Shown piece by piece: positions 1 to 12,099 of a stretch of DNA of 64,000 nucleotides. Positions within the stretch are counted from its first letter, which is position 1, and every line of letters starts with the position of its first letter. Made by a program: the position numbers and the translations under genes. A model generated the notes under the pieces. That model had not been told where the DNA came from, made no database searches, and saw only the letters and a list, made by a program, of their open reading frames with translations. The DNA is taken from the NCBI RefSeq assembly GCF_019112545.1, contig NW_025064895.1, positions 302,049 through 366,048 of the forward strand, given 5' to 3'. Source of the DNA: Guyanagaster necrorhizus. Lineage: Eukaryota; Basidiomycota; Agaricomycetes; Agaricales; Physalacriaceae.

Positions 1-212
1 CCGTCTGACTCTGGCCTCGGCAATTCAACGAGGCTACGAATCCTTTTATGACCCTTATCAGCTCCGTCCGAGGAGACGGACATACCTCACAGCCACTGTT
101 ATCATCTCCTGACCCTGTGTACCTTGCTCGCGATAAATTATTGCGGGCAGGGTCGTGCCCACCAGGACAATCCCAGATAATCCCCCACACCTTCGCCGCG
201 TCCACCATAATA
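1..212. other. 5' flank of the first gene
   Basis: An open frame runs through this stretch into the first gene from an upstream ATG at 48, but that extra N-terminus does not look like the family, whose members start close to the Met at 213. I treat it as leader or promoter. No other gene is visible. Confidence 0.4.
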
Positions 213-1396
213 ATGGCTACCACTCCTTTCTATAGAGAGCTCAACTTTGCCTCTGATAAATCGGCCCCTGGTGCATTCGAGTTTCCGTTCGTGACATGCG
301 TGTCGTCTGGAGAGCCTTTACATCTGAAGCCACATAAAGTTCAGCTCCATGATCTACGCAAGGAGGATCAGCGGCCGTCGTTGGATGTCGAAGGCTTTAC
401 TTGGCAAACGGTACCGTTCGAAGGTTTGAATGGAGAGGAGGGATGGGAAGAACGCTATATGCAAGAGACCTGCGAGTAAGTAGTCCATCTTTGTATGTTG
501 AGTCAGAGAATTGAACCACGTAGATGGTTGAAAAAGCATGCCGGCGCGAAAGATTGCAAAGCAATAAACTACCAGATCAGGTTTGCGTATTCTCGGTTCC
601 GTCGTTGTATTTCCACTCAGAAATAGTTAAAAAGACGTAGAGCTGCAGACGGACTGTCTCATCAAGAAGCAAACTATGCGCAGGATTCTGATCAAGTTCT
701 CTCGAAACAACCTGTACCGGCCGTTCATGTTGATATTAACAGGGAGCGGGCGCGTGTACGATGTCTGACTCCATACGAAGAGGACCCTTTAGCTGTAAAG
801 GCGGAGAGAGTCGCAATTATGTGAGTCTGCTATAGTCATTTCGTGGTAAATACTAACATTTTTGCAAAGTAATGTATGGCGGCCGCTTCATGGGCCGGTG
901 ATGGATGCGCCGCTTGCAGTGTGTGATGCTCGCACGTTCGACCCCAAAGACATGACCCATACAACCGACAAAGTGGGTATTTGTCTCGGAGCTCAATTTC
1001 GTTCGTCTGATCCTATACAGTACGGCGGTGGATATTTTATCAAACATAATGGTTCAAGTTGCCGTTTGTATCCTGGATCCCTGTTAGTGACTTGTGACTT
1101 TTTCAGCGAATATGAAGTGGATGTACATCCGCGACCAGATGCCAGATGAGATCCTTGTCTTTCGGCAATTCGACAGCAGTAAGGACGAGATTCATCTGTT
1201 GAGCTGAACTTACTGTATTCATCAGCTTTGATTCCTACCGCTGGAGACGCAGCATGCGTTGCGCACACGGCTTGTATGTGAATTCAGTTTTCTCGAAGAT
1301 TTAGCACTAAAAATACGTCTAGTCATTGACGAGGAGCGAAAGAACCTAGGAGTACCTCGCCAAAGCATCGAACTGCGCTGCGCTCTTGTATATTAA
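213..1396 (+). CDS. AsaB/CmcJ-type (GA4 desaturase-like) oxidoreductase
   Basis: Predicted 279-residue protein of the fungal family that includes AsaB-type hydroxylase/desaturases and CmcJ-like proteins. Members are often found in secondary-metabolite pathways, and the exact reaction is usually unknown. Family landmarks are the block NVWRPLHGPV followed by PLAVCDAR (mid-protein), MPDEILVFRQFDS, and the closing HTAF then QSIELRCALVY. I infer eight exons: 213-475, 524-580, 641-820, 870-972, 1021-1063, 1107-1178, 1226-1273 and 1323-1396. All phases agree and the total is 840 bases. The start at Met 213 matches family length; an upstream in-frame ATG at 48 would add 55 unlike residues. No other biosynthetic gene lies beside it. 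The family call is firm; substrate and role cannot be told. Confidence 0.8.
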
Positions 1397-1540
1397 AATA
1401 TGAGCTAGCAATCAGAAGAAATTTTTGAACAGGAGTTCTTGGCTTGGCGCGTACGGAGTTCGAAATTCTGCGTATCTACTTCAAGCTCCGACTAAATTAT
1501 CCGCTCTTAAGGCAGGCCGGTGTACTCCTAAAATATAGTA

Positions 1541-3533
1541 ATGTCTACTGCTCCCAACGTAGGAGGCTCTAATGTTTTAGAAAAAGTATTTTGCTCCTCA
1601 CCAGCGCCCACTGAAGTTCCCCCTCCCTCTGGAAATGGGCTGCGCCACTCTCGCACACTGTCCTCCTCCTCCTCGTCGCGCATTACGGAGCGACCACCCC
1701 CATTCTCTAGGAAATTAACCCGCGCGCTGTTTGTTCGACCTTCGGAAACAAGGGGTCCAGTTCCCGGACATTTACAGAGCATAAAGTCAGCCTTGACTTA
1801 CAGCTGGGTCAATGTACTCTTTGTCTTTAATCCGATCGCATGGGCTTTACATTATACCCGTCAGGCAGACGGTGCTGTCTTTGCCATGGCCCTTTTGGGT
1901 GTGGTACCTTTGGCTAGTATGCTTGGCCACGGCACAGAAACTATAGCCCTTTACACAGGCGACGCCCTTGGTGGTGGGTTTTCTTACACTTCGCCGCAAT
2001 AGCAAGAACTTAACTCTTAATCAAGGTCTCATTAATGCATCCCTGGGAAATGCCACAGAGTTCATTATTGCTATCCTTCTGCTCGTGAAATGCGAAATTC
2101 GTGTCGTCCAGGCTTCGCTACTTGGAGGTCTTCTTTCTAATCTGCTTCTCGTAACTGGAATGGCCTTCATTGTGGGAGGTATTCGTTTCTCCCAGCAGCA
2201 GTTCCAACAGACAGCTGCGCAGCTCAATACCTCCTTGCTTACCTTGGCGGCAATCGCCCTTGTTATTCCCACCTGTTTTGCATTTGCGATCGAGCACGCC
2301 TCTGGAGAAGAAACTGAGCGGGATGTCATCCTTGAAATGTCTCGTGGCAGTGCGCTCATCCTCATTTTCATTTACGTGAGCTATATGGTCTTCCAGCTCT
2401 ACAGCCATTCATACTTGTATAACCCTGATAACGATGTCCTCAATGACGTCCATTCGACCGTGTCTAGTGTGCGATCCGCTCCAGCAGCATCGATCCAACC
2501 TGCTATGCATATTCTCAGCGATGACTTTTCTCGTCCTCCGCGAGTAAACAGGTCTCAAAGTCTCGCCACGAGCTTTGGCAGCCGGACATTTTTGGGATAC
2601 GGCGCGAAACTAGTAGGAAGACGGTCACTCCCTGTACATCTCAGCAGCGTGGGTGAGAAAGAAGAGGAGATTCGGTAAGGCCTCTCTCCTCTGTCTACTG
2701 TCATTCAAATTCACTGACCAAGAGTCGATAGCGATCAACTCTCTGCACAAAGGGGGCATCAAGACCTCGAAGCAGCCGGCCTTGCAGGAGACACTAATAG
2801 CGAGAATGAATTGGACACGCCAGAGATGAACCTTACTGTCACAATTGCCGTCTTGATTGGTGCTACTGGCCTCACGTATCTGACAGCGGAGGCCCTCACT
2901 GATTCATTGGAAGGGATCGGTCAAAATGGAAGTGTCAGTACTGAATGGTTGGGTTTGATTCTGTTAGCTATGTGGGTCTTATTCACTACAATTCATGGAC
3001 GGCCATCTTATAACCCTTTTCTATCGCAGTGTGGGTAACGCGGCAGAGCATGTGACCGCTGTCTTCGTTGCGTATCGCAATAAGATTGACTTGGCGCTCG
3101 CTGTATCCGTAGGATCGTGTATTCAGGTAAGTAATTTTTAGTCGATAAACCATATCTCACGTTTACATACAGGTATCTCTTTTTGTCATCCCCCTACTGG
3201 TATTGATTGGTTGGATGGCAAATAAACCACTCTCGTTGTTGTACGTGATTAACCCAGTTTCATGTGTACAGCTTTTTTGAACTACCTGCCATTTAGATTT
3301 GATCCTCTTGAAGTTGTTACTCTGTTCCTCTCCGTTCTTCTCATACGGTTTGCCACGGAAGACAGACGTACGCATTATATGAGTGGAATTCTTTTGTTTG
3401 GGACCTACGTATTGATTGTGAGTGCTGTCCTTGAATCTACCCTTGCTATGCTGCTAACATCCGCCAGGCATTTTCGTTTTGGTTTTACCCCCAAAATGGT
3501 ACTAGCGCGGGAAACCTTTTCTCAGAGTGCTAA
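1541..3533 (+). CDS. Vacuolar Ca2+/H+ exchanger (CAX/VCX1 family)
   Basis: Predicted 557-residue membrane antiporter that exchanges protons for Ca2+ (or Mn2+), normally at the vacuolar membrane. Both pseudo-symmetric halves are visible. The first carries the c-1 repeat [10 protein letters not shown] and the second [10 protein letters not shown], the paired alpha-repeat signatures of CAX exchangers. A Ser/Pro-rich cytosolic N-terminus of about 80 residues precedes the first membrane segment, and a polar loop with charged residues separates the halves. Seven exons are inferred: 1541-1973, 2026-2674, 2732-2971, 3030-3126, 3173-3240, 3297-3417 and 3468-3533, all with GT-AG borders and matching phase (1,674 bases). 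The first intron was placed so that the first c-1 repeat reads through as in the family. It is tail to tail with the Coq3 gene. Confidence 0.9.
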
Positions 3534-3847
3534 CATCAGACCTAGCTAGTTGTATGAATAGAATAGAATACCGGCCCCACCTACTAGAATGATACCAGCT
3601 ATCTTTCTAACTGTTGACATCTTGTGGCATTTCACGAGTCATAGAGCGAACAGAGGGTGTGAGTGAAAAACATCCAGTTCGGACTGTCTTTTGCATTCAT
3701 GAGAATGTTGTAGTGGCATATGCCATCTAGGATACAGACAAGTTTCACACAGGGTGTGACCTCAGCACTTTCCACTTTCCATGGCCCAAAGCCAGGGCCG
3801 CCTACCGCATGCTCGTGGGAATTATGTGATCACGGCAAACTCAATTA
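3534..3847. other. Intergenic, between two convergent 3' ends
   Basis: About 314 bases between the stop codons of the Ca2+/H+ exchanger and Coq3. I see no coding signal, RNA gene or repeat; it presumably holds both 3' untranslated regions. Confidence 0.5.
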
Positions 3848-4890
3848 TTATTCGGCAGGCTTCCTAACCCAGAACATGTAGTTGCATTCCGTCGCGGCCC
3901 ACGCATCTCTGGGGGCCAGATTCCAGCTGGACGAGAGGGGGTTGTACACTATGCCTCGCACTTCGGCTTCGGTCCTTGTTGGCTGGGCAGCCGACGGTGC
4001 TATCCATGGACATGACCCGTAGGACTGGAAGAACTCGACAAGCTCGGAAGGTTTTATGAATTTAGAGTATGTGTGTGTTCCGGGAGCTACCCGTCGCAAA
4101 ACATTCTCAGCCATCATGATAGTGAGGAAATAGGCCAGCGGTGTCCTGGAGATTGTGGAAAGGAAGAGATGGCCAGATGGCTAGAGACATTTCAGGATCA
4201 AGTTGATGTAAGATTCGGACAGTCTCAGACCTTGAGAAGCTGAGCACATGTGGATAGGAAGAGAGCCGGATTGTCAACATGCTCGAGGACCTCCATCGAG
4301 CACACGACGTCGTATCGCCTAGACTGCGAGAGCAAAGACTCTGCTGATGTATGCATATAGGACAGATTTTCGGACAATCTTGAGTCTGTCGATGCATGAT
4401 GTTTGGCTATCTCAATATTGGGTTCGGACGCGTCAATGCCGACGGTACGAGCACCCAGTCGAGCTAGACTCTGCGACAGGTAAGATGGTAATCTTGTAGT
4501 AAAACCCAAATATACCTCAGACAGTAATCCACCCCCACAGCCGACGTCCAGTACTTGGAGGCCCTTTAGGATGTTTTGCGATACAGTCTCATCTTCATCA
4601 CACGCTGTTTCAAGAAGTTTCTGCCGGATGAACTGCATTCGGACAGGGTTCATCTGATGCAGAAAGGCAAACTCGCCACGTTCATCCCACCATTGCGAAG
4701 AAAGACGCGAAAAGAAAGAGATTTCTGCAGCGTTGACTGTTGAACGCAGGAGACGCGATGGTAGCATGGACGAAAACGGAATATTATCTGGGAATTTTGG
4801 AACTTTTGAGGATAAATCACGCCGGAAATGGCTCACCGGATCATTAGTCAGCAGGGCAACTCGGCCGAAATCTGCGGCATTTTGGCACAT
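3848..4890 (-). CDS. coq3: Ubiquinone biosynthesis O-methyltransferase, mitochondrial
   Basis: SAM-dependent methyltransferase that performs the two O-methylation steps of ubiquinone synthesis on the matrix side of the inner mitochondrial membrane. Motif I is VLDVGCGGGLLSE, followed by the acidic strand GIDASEPNIEIAKHHA and the post-motif block DVVCSMEVLEHV. The family N-terminal block NAAEISFFSRLSSQWWDE is also present. Three exons: 4890-4516, 4470-4231 and 4180-3848 (315 residues). The first intron is only 45 bases, a multiple of three and open, so it can be misread as coding. The start is uncertain: the Met at 4890 is the first in frame, but the Met at 4767, followed by PSRLLRS, gives a shorter and more presequence-like N-terminus. 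The gene is divergent from ccc2. Confidence 0.88.
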
Positions 4891-5085
4891 TATGTCACTT
4901 TCTGCATTCACTCAAGAGGCTCAGTCATCTAGCGCAGGGCGCATTCCGACAGGCTCCTTGACTTCCAGTTCCCATCATTTCTTCTCTATCCGGTCCATTC
5001 ATCCCATCGGTGCGAATTTCGCATACATTTCCACGTATACACTACCCTATTCGCAAGCTACTATATCACGGGAGGGACCCACAGG
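4891..5085. promoter_or_regulatory. Short divergent promoter, coq3 / ccc2
   Basis: Only about 195 bases (318 if coq3 starts at 4767) separate the start codons of two head-to-head genes, so both promoters must lie here or overlap the 5' ends. No specific transcription-factor site is convincing by eye. Confidence 0.45.
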
Positions 5086-8000
5086 ATGGCCAATTTCCTC
5101 ACCAATATTTGGGCACGGTCCCCTCTAAGCTCGTCATTTGGCTCTGTTGAACTGCCAATGGGCTCATCGGAACCACTCATGGTCAACGCCGGCAAGGAGC
5201 TTGATCTTGAGGCCCCAGCGTCTGAAAAGTGCGAGGTCAGAATCGAGGGAATGACCTGCGGAGCGTGTGTAGAGGTGAGCGCGCTGAACTGGCTAGTATC
5301 AGGGAAACTAAACAACTTCTCAGTCCATCGAAAGGATGCTACGGCCTCAGGAAGGAATTCGGTTGGTCAAGGTGGCATTACTGTCGGAACGCGGGGTGGT
5401 TGAGTACGACCCCTCCCACTGGAATCCAGAGAAGATCGTCAGTGTAAGTATACTTGCTTCAGTTAATGTGCAGATCTTATATTCATGTTACCTAGGAAAT
5501 CGAAGACATAGGCTTCGGTGCTACTATCATACCGCCATCACGAGAAGACTCGATAGTCCTTCGTGTATATGGCATGACCTGCGCGTCCTGCACGAACACC
5601 GTCGAGTCCGGTCTGTCATCGGTCCCTGGTATATTGAGTGTATCAGCGTCCCTTGCCACTAACACCGTTACGATTCAGTTTGACCGGTCGTTCATCGGAC
5701 CTCGGGAGATGGTGGAGCGCATAGAAGGCATGGGTTTTGATGCCATGGTGTCTGACCAAAGCGATGCGACCCAAGTGCAGTCGCTTCAGAGGACCAAAGA
5801 GGTCCTTGAATGGCGGTCACGATTCCTGTGGTCTGCCGCGTTCGCTATCCCGGTTTTCATCATCTCCAAGATATGTCGTCTCTTCCCACCGTTGAGGATG
5901 TTCCTTTCCATGCACCTGTGCACCGGGATTCACTTAGAAGATGTTATCCTTCTCGTACTCACTACTCCCGCGCAGTTTTGGGTGGGTGCTATATTTCACC
6001 GTAACGCATTCAAGTCCCTGAAACACGGAACTGCCACTATGGATGTATTGGTTATGCTGGGTACTTCGGCCGCTTATTTTTATTCTGTTGGAGCCATGTT
6101 CTTTGCGCTCTTCAATGATACGCCAGACTTCCACCCCATGTTATTTTTCGATACCAGCACAATGCTGATTATGTTCGTGTCCCTTGGCCGCTATCTGGAG
6201 AATAAGGCCAAGGGACGTACAAGCGCTGCTCTCACGGATCTGATGGCCCTCGCTCCTTCGATGGCCATGATCTACACAGATGCACCGGCATGTACACAGG
6301 AAAAGAAAGTGCCCACTGAACTCGTTGAGGTCGGCGATACTGTGAAACTGGTTCCCGGCGAAAAAATTCCTGCTGATGGTACCGTTTTGCGAGGATCGTC
6401 CAGTGTGGATGAGAGTGCTATCACCGGTGAAGCGGTTCCTGTCATTAAACAGGTGGGAGACACGGTTATCGGAGGCACAGTCAATGGGCTGGGTGCGTTC
6501 GATATGATCGTTACGCGTGCAGGCAAAGATACCGCTCTATCCCAAATTGTTCGTCTGGTTGAGGAGGCACAAACGTCCAAAGCTCCCATTCAAGCTTTTG
6601 CAGACAAAGTCGCTGGGTATTTTGTTCCGACGGTGATCTCGCTTGGGGTGGTGACATTCGTGATTTGGATGATCTTGTCTCATGTTGTCAATGATGAGAA
6701 CCTACCGATGATGTTCCACCGACACGGAGCCAGCAAATTCGCGATATGCCTGCAGATGTGCATTAGTGTCATCGTTATTGCATGTCCATGTGCGCTCGGC
6801 CTCAGTACGCCTACTGCAATCATGGTGGGAACTGGGATGGGGGCGAAGAATGGGATTCTGATCAAGGGTGGACGAGCGCTAGAAGCAAGCAAATCCATCA
6901 AGAGAGTCGTTTTGGATAAGACGGGGACCGTTACATTCGGCAAGCTAAACGTTGCTGGACTGTGGTGGGTTCCCGGACACCAGAATGAAGAGTCATATGG
7001 AGGCGGCTCACAGCTGACCGGCAAGTGTGCGGATGGATTAACTGAGAGGAGAGATGCTCTTGCGATGGTAGCTGCAACGGAGGCGCTCTCCGAGCATCCT
7101 CTTGCCAAGGCGATAGCGACATTCGGTAAAGAGCTTTTGCGAGATCAATCACTCCCTGAAGTCGTGGTGGATCAGTTCGAGAGCGTTACTGGAGCAGGCG
7201 TTAAGGCTGTTCTTGCGTGCCATGGAGAACGGTATACGTTACTCGTTGGTAATACGCGCTTCGTTACCATGGCTGATGAAGGAATGCCGTCGTCGGTTTG
7301 GGACTTCGAGAACCAGGAGACCGAACAGGGCAGGACTGTCATCTATGTGTCGATACAGAAAGGGTCTTCGCGGAAGTCGACACCCATTCTAGCGGTCTCC
7401 TTGTCGGATGCTCCAAAGGGTTCGAGTAAACAAGCGATTTGGGCGTTGCAGCAGATGGGCATTGAAGTGAACATGATGACTGGTGATGGGAAAGCTACTG
7501 CGTTTGCCATCGCAAAGCAGGTGGGTATCAAGCAAGAGGGTGTTTGGGCAGGAGTTTCTCCGGGAGGCAAAGCGACGTTAATTACCGAGTTGATTGAGAA
7601 GCATGGCGACGGTGTCGCAATGGTGGGTATTTTGAACATGTATTATTACTTGTTTGAAGCGCTGATCTTCTTGCAGGTCGGAGACGGTATCAATGACTCT
7701 CCTGCTCTTGTTGCGGCCACTGTGGGAATTGCTTTGTCCTCTGGAACATCGGTAGCGATCGAGGCGGCTGATATCGTCCTGATGCGTTCTGACCTTCTTG
7801 ACGTTGTCGCGGCCCTTCATCTGTCTCGGAAGATATTTGCTGTGATACGACGCAATCTCATATGGGCGTGTATTTATAACGTCCTGGGCGTCCCGCTCGC
7901 GATGGGCGTGCTTTTGCCGTTTGGACTGTACATGCCACCAATGCTTGCAGGGGCGGCGATGGCGTTTTCGAGTGTTAGCGTTGTCACTAGTTCGTTGACG

Positions 8001-8192
8001 CTCAAGTGGTGGCGCCGACCCAAAGACAGTGTTATGCCTGGTGAAGCGGTGCCAGAGGCTAGCGAGTTCTTGAATAGTGCGATGAGTGTTTTCGCCGATA
8101 GGTGGGATATCCTGAGAGGAGGTAGAAATAGAGATGGATATCGTCAGCTGCCAGTGGAGATGAGCACGTCGGGCACTTCGTATTCGGTGTGA
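5086..8192 (+). CDS. ccc2: Copper-transporting P1B-type ATPase
   Basis: Predicted 983-residue Cu+ pump of the Ccc2/ATP7 type, which loads copper into the late secretory pathway for oxidases such as multicopper ferroxidases. Two N-terminal heavy-metal-binding domains carry GMTCGACVE and [12 protein letters not shown]. Further signatures are the actuator TGEAVP, the transmembrane CPC in [12 protein letters not shown], the phosphorylation site DKTGTVT, the nucleotide-binding SEHPLA and the hinge [10 protein letters not shown]. Four exons: 5086-5274, 5324-5443, 5496-7622 and 7677-8192. The last intron (54 bases) is open and in frame but splits the invariant hinge motif, so it must be removed to give MVGDGIND. 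All catalytic residues are present and the gene looks functional. Confidence 0.95.
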
Positions 8193-8408
8193 GGTGTGTT
8201 GCTGTCGTCGCTTTCGCTTTCTCATCTATGCTGATCTTTGAATAACGTTTGTCCAAGCAATTCGAATGTACTGTCTGTCTTTGTAAATTATACTGTAACA
8301 TACCTAATGTATTACCGTCCTCTGCTATAAAACGCTGTTCCTTCGCTATACGTCATTTCAGGATTGCGCAAGGACTGTACAGCCACCGACTCTTGTCCAT
8401 CAAGCGTG

Positions 8409-10915
8409 ATGTTCAATTCGCCTCGACCTGCTCAACGGTACAGCTCGTCCAACAATTTTGGGGGCAGCTTTGTAGACGAGAACCCTCTTTCTGGCTCTGC
8501 ATACGATGGTCTCGATCCATGGAGTACTGCGCCCAGTCCTTCACCTCCAGTGCCCTCGACAACTGTCTTTAGTTCCGTCATCGGTAAGGAACGCCATGCT
8601 TTTGTTGGACGTGCTGGATGGATTGTTCTCTCTAGCGGATGCTACGGTGCCGTCAATATACGATAGGGCGTTTGCGTCCGTCGACCCGACGAATAGCGGT
8701 GAAACATCGGTAAACTCGCTGTCGAGGGTGCTTTCCACGTCATCGTTGCCGGCGGGAATTATTGATAGGGTACGGGGATCATATTTGGGCGAGAATTTCG
8801 GCCTGAGATGACTCGTAGATTGTCAACCTGGTCAGCACTCGACCACGCGTATCTAAGCTCGAATTCTTCGTTGCACTGGCTCTTGTTGCGCTTGCACAGG
8901 CGGGTAAAGGTGTGTTTGATATAACTTGCTATTCATGGTAGACTTGACGATTATCTGTAGATGTGAGCATCGAGCAAGTCGCTGCCTTGTCATCACAGAA
9001 TACGCTTCCCGAGCCGAGTCTCGACTTGGACACTCTTCAGCCTTCCGCTTTTGGACCCGTGTCTAATTTCAGACAGAATACTATCACTGCTGATGATCCG
9101 TGGAAAATTGGTGGGGGAATGGTCACTGGGCCGTCAAATATGGGTGGTTTCGATTCGGCCCGTACGAACGGTGCTCCATCGACGCTTGCAGGGTCGGGGC
9201 TACCGAAGGAATGGTGGAAAAGGCAGGACAGCGTGACGGTGACAATTCTTGGACAGCAAGGATTCATATTAAATCGATACATGGTCTATCAAGTATCTTC
9301 GGATGTGCGTTTCCTTATTCACGCCTATGGACCACCCCTTTTCTGACATCAAGCTTTATGGCAGCGCGGTCCGGCAGTCGCGAGACGATACTCGGAGTTT
9401 GTGTTCCTTTGGGATGTTCTGACGCGAAGATATCCATTTCGCCTTTTCCCAGCTTTGCCACCTAAACGAATAGGCCGTGCGTAGCACTTGTCTTGTTATG
9501 TCGTTTATTGATCGTGTTTCAGCTGATGAGTACTTTTTGGAACAAAGAAGGTACGGAGTTGCGGGACGCTGACAGTACTTTACTTACTCTTTCCACCCAG
9601 ACGAGGATTGGCGAGGTCCTTGAACTACGTGATGTATGCGTCTCCTCCTCATCTGTCTTGTTTTTGGTAATCACTTCCTAAGAAACCATCCCATCATCAA
9701 AGAGGACGGCGTTCTAGCCGTATTCTTGACAGAACCTTCGTTAGAGGAATGGCGAAAACACAACTCTATGGTTCTAGACGAAGAGTCCGCAAGTAAACGC
9801 GTCGACAAGGTGGAGGAAATGGCCATTCCGAGTGATTTAGAAGACAAGATTGCGTATGTGTGTTTTTTGTCTTGACGTCGTTCCCCGAGCCTTGTTCACG
9901 TTTTGATAGGATTGTACGTGGCAAGGTCAACCCTCTTATTGATCAATGGCAAAGGATATGTATATTGGCGGAGAGGATAATAAAGAGACGCGAAGCAGCA
10001 GCGGTACGGATGTCCGCGTTTCGACGTACCTATCACTCGGCTCACTCGGCTTTGCCGTTTTCTTCTTCTGCGCCTGTTTCGCGAACATCGTCTTCGAACC
10101 GCTCTGTTAATTCTTGGCTTACGACAACCTTTTCACTGCAACCGGCATTTGATGATACACAACAGGGCGATCTGGCGCGATTGATGAACACTGTACGGGC
10201 TGTTGTGGAGGTGAACGAGAGTTGTTGGAGGGGGGATGAGTGCGACTTGTCTAGTGGGGTGAAGGCAGGGCTTGAACAAGCTGCTGCACATTTTCAGAGA
10301 CACTCAGAACTTTCCGAGTTGAGGGTGTGAAGCGCTTCTATTTGGTCTGTTCTATCGGCTAACGAGGTTCTTAGACACGAGTATTGTTTGATACGACCCT
10401 GGAAGCGCTTAAGGTGCATAAACATTTTATGCTTGCCTTTTTCTTGTGATAATCGCTGTTGTAGTCGCAACGCGATTTATATATCGCCGTACGCGATCTA
10501 CTGATTCGACATGACAGACTGTCTATTGATCAAGTTGAGAGGCTGAAAAAACGGGTCGAGGCGAACTCGTTGAAGATGGAAGGTGTGCGGTCTGCACAGA
10601 AAGATGCATGGAGGGAGGAAGTTGATAGGATAAGTGGGCTTATCGAGAAGGATCAAGCTACCATAGCGGCTCAGTTGAACCGGAGGGTGTTTATGCGTGC
10701 TTGGTGAGTGTGCCCTTGTTCTTCCGTTCGAATGGCGTAGGTTTGATGGGGAAAGCATGTGGCACGAGCTGCGCGCCGTGTTGCATAACAGGGAAAATAC
10801 GTTAGTGACCTTGTTGGTGCAAAACTTCGCAAGAGAAGAACAGGAGTTTACGGAGAGCGTGTTGGGAAACTGGGTGTCCCTTGGCGAAGGGGTGGAAGGG
10901 ATGCCGTTTGAGTGA
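8409..10915 (+). CDS. mvp1: Sorting nexin Mvp1 (SNX8-like)
   Basis: Phox-homology and BAR-type sorting nexin for endosome-to-vacuole or retrograde sorting. The N-terminus is a Pro/Ser-rich tail, then an EH-like helical segment (IYDRAFASVDPTNSGE onward) as in SNX8/Mvp1. The PX domain follows, with the phosphoinositide-binding RRYSEFVFLWDVL and the downstream YPFRLFPALPPKRIG. The C-terminal half is helical and charged (VERLKKRVEANS, WREEVDRISGLIEKDQ), as expected for a BAR domain, and ends EGMPFE. The gene is split by many short introns, with roughly ten to twelve needed to keep frame. The first exon ends near 8583, and the last begins near 10743. Every inferred splice restores family sequence, so I take it as intact. 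Confidence 0.85.
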
Positions 10916-12099
10916 GCATCGTGATTTCTAACATTGGATCTACTTGGAATACCCGACACTTTATGGACCACGTTCACCTTCTACCCTGTTATTGACTATC
11001 CTGAGCGGGCGACGCGCCGTCGGAAGCGGCGGGATTTGGGCGGTGATAAGATTGGATTGGTGGAATGAGTCATCTCTGTTTCAAAAGGGTTGAACTGCTG
11101 CGGTGGGAAAAATGTTGGTTCCTTGTTGCGTCACATCAGATAAATGAGTGCCAAATAGACCGAGATAGACGATTCCATCGATTCCAGGATTTTTTCTGAC
11201 TTGGTTGCGTCTCGGCCTTGAATTTTACGTACCTGTCTTTGGCGTCTTGGGGCTCCCTTTTTCTTCTTGCTCGCCTTGAATTTCGCTCAGGCCCCGCTCC
11301 GTCAAATGCCCACTGTGTACTGTCCGACCAGCGGCGACGTTCCTATAAATGATCCTCACCTCCTCCGGGAGATGATCCGCCGAAAACGGTTTCCAAATTT
11401 GTTGTGTTGACTGAGTTCGTTGTAGAAGTAATCAGCTGGATATGAATTTTAATCTCCAAGTGATTGCTTCGAAGGATACAAGAATTCACCGAATCGAATT
11501 GGTGCCGTGGTTTGTGATTAAATATACCGCAGGGAAATTTGTTTTTGGTAGACGCGTTAGGTCACCTAAGCTTTTTGCGGAGACATTCCGACATACGGTG
11601 GGGGAAGTTTGGTATGTATTTAATCTCGTTGAATGAAAATAAGATGGATGCTTCATGCATTTTCATGTGGGCTCAGATGTACTTCGTCCGGCTTATAATT
11701 AGTGGCCAGGGACGCATGGGGGAAATCAAATAGCGGGTGTAGCAAGGTGCAGCAGTACGAGAACGTTGACTGTGCGTGTGGTCGTCACAGTCACGTGCTA
11801 CCAAATTGGGCCAAGTGACTGCAGCAACCATCATCCTCTTCTGCATCCTCCTACCCTTTACGTTTTTTTCTTGCAACGCCGCTAAATCTAGCTCCCATCC
11901 CGCCGTAGAGAAAGAAACAGAAAAGCAGAAGCGTCGGCCGTGATTGTGACAGTTGATCTTGGTTGCCACAGTTACGGTGGGAGTACATCGCAGTTTCAAG
12001 GGTATCAGGAATCAAGAATATTATCGAGGTGCGCCAGATAATTGTTTTCGGTGACGGAAGCAGTGACAGCAGCCTGCCAGGGCCACCAGACCTGTATTG
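10916..12099. other. Intergenic region upstream of ste20
   Basis: Nearly 1.2 kb without a credible gene. An E-box CACGTG lies at 11792-11797 and a reverse CCAAT box (ATTGG) at 11805-11809, about 300 bases before the ste20 start codon. The remaining open frames are short and unlike proteins. It is best read as the mvp1 3' end plus the ste20 promoter and leader. Confidence 0.45.

Noticed and set aside
48..212. An upstream in-frame extension of the first gene from the ATG at 48
   Set aside because: The extra residues do not resemble the family, which starts near Met 213.
7578..8225. A 215-codon open frame on the minus strand inside ccc2
   Set aside because: It is the shadow of a conserved coding exon and has a basic, low-complexity composition with no recognisable domain.
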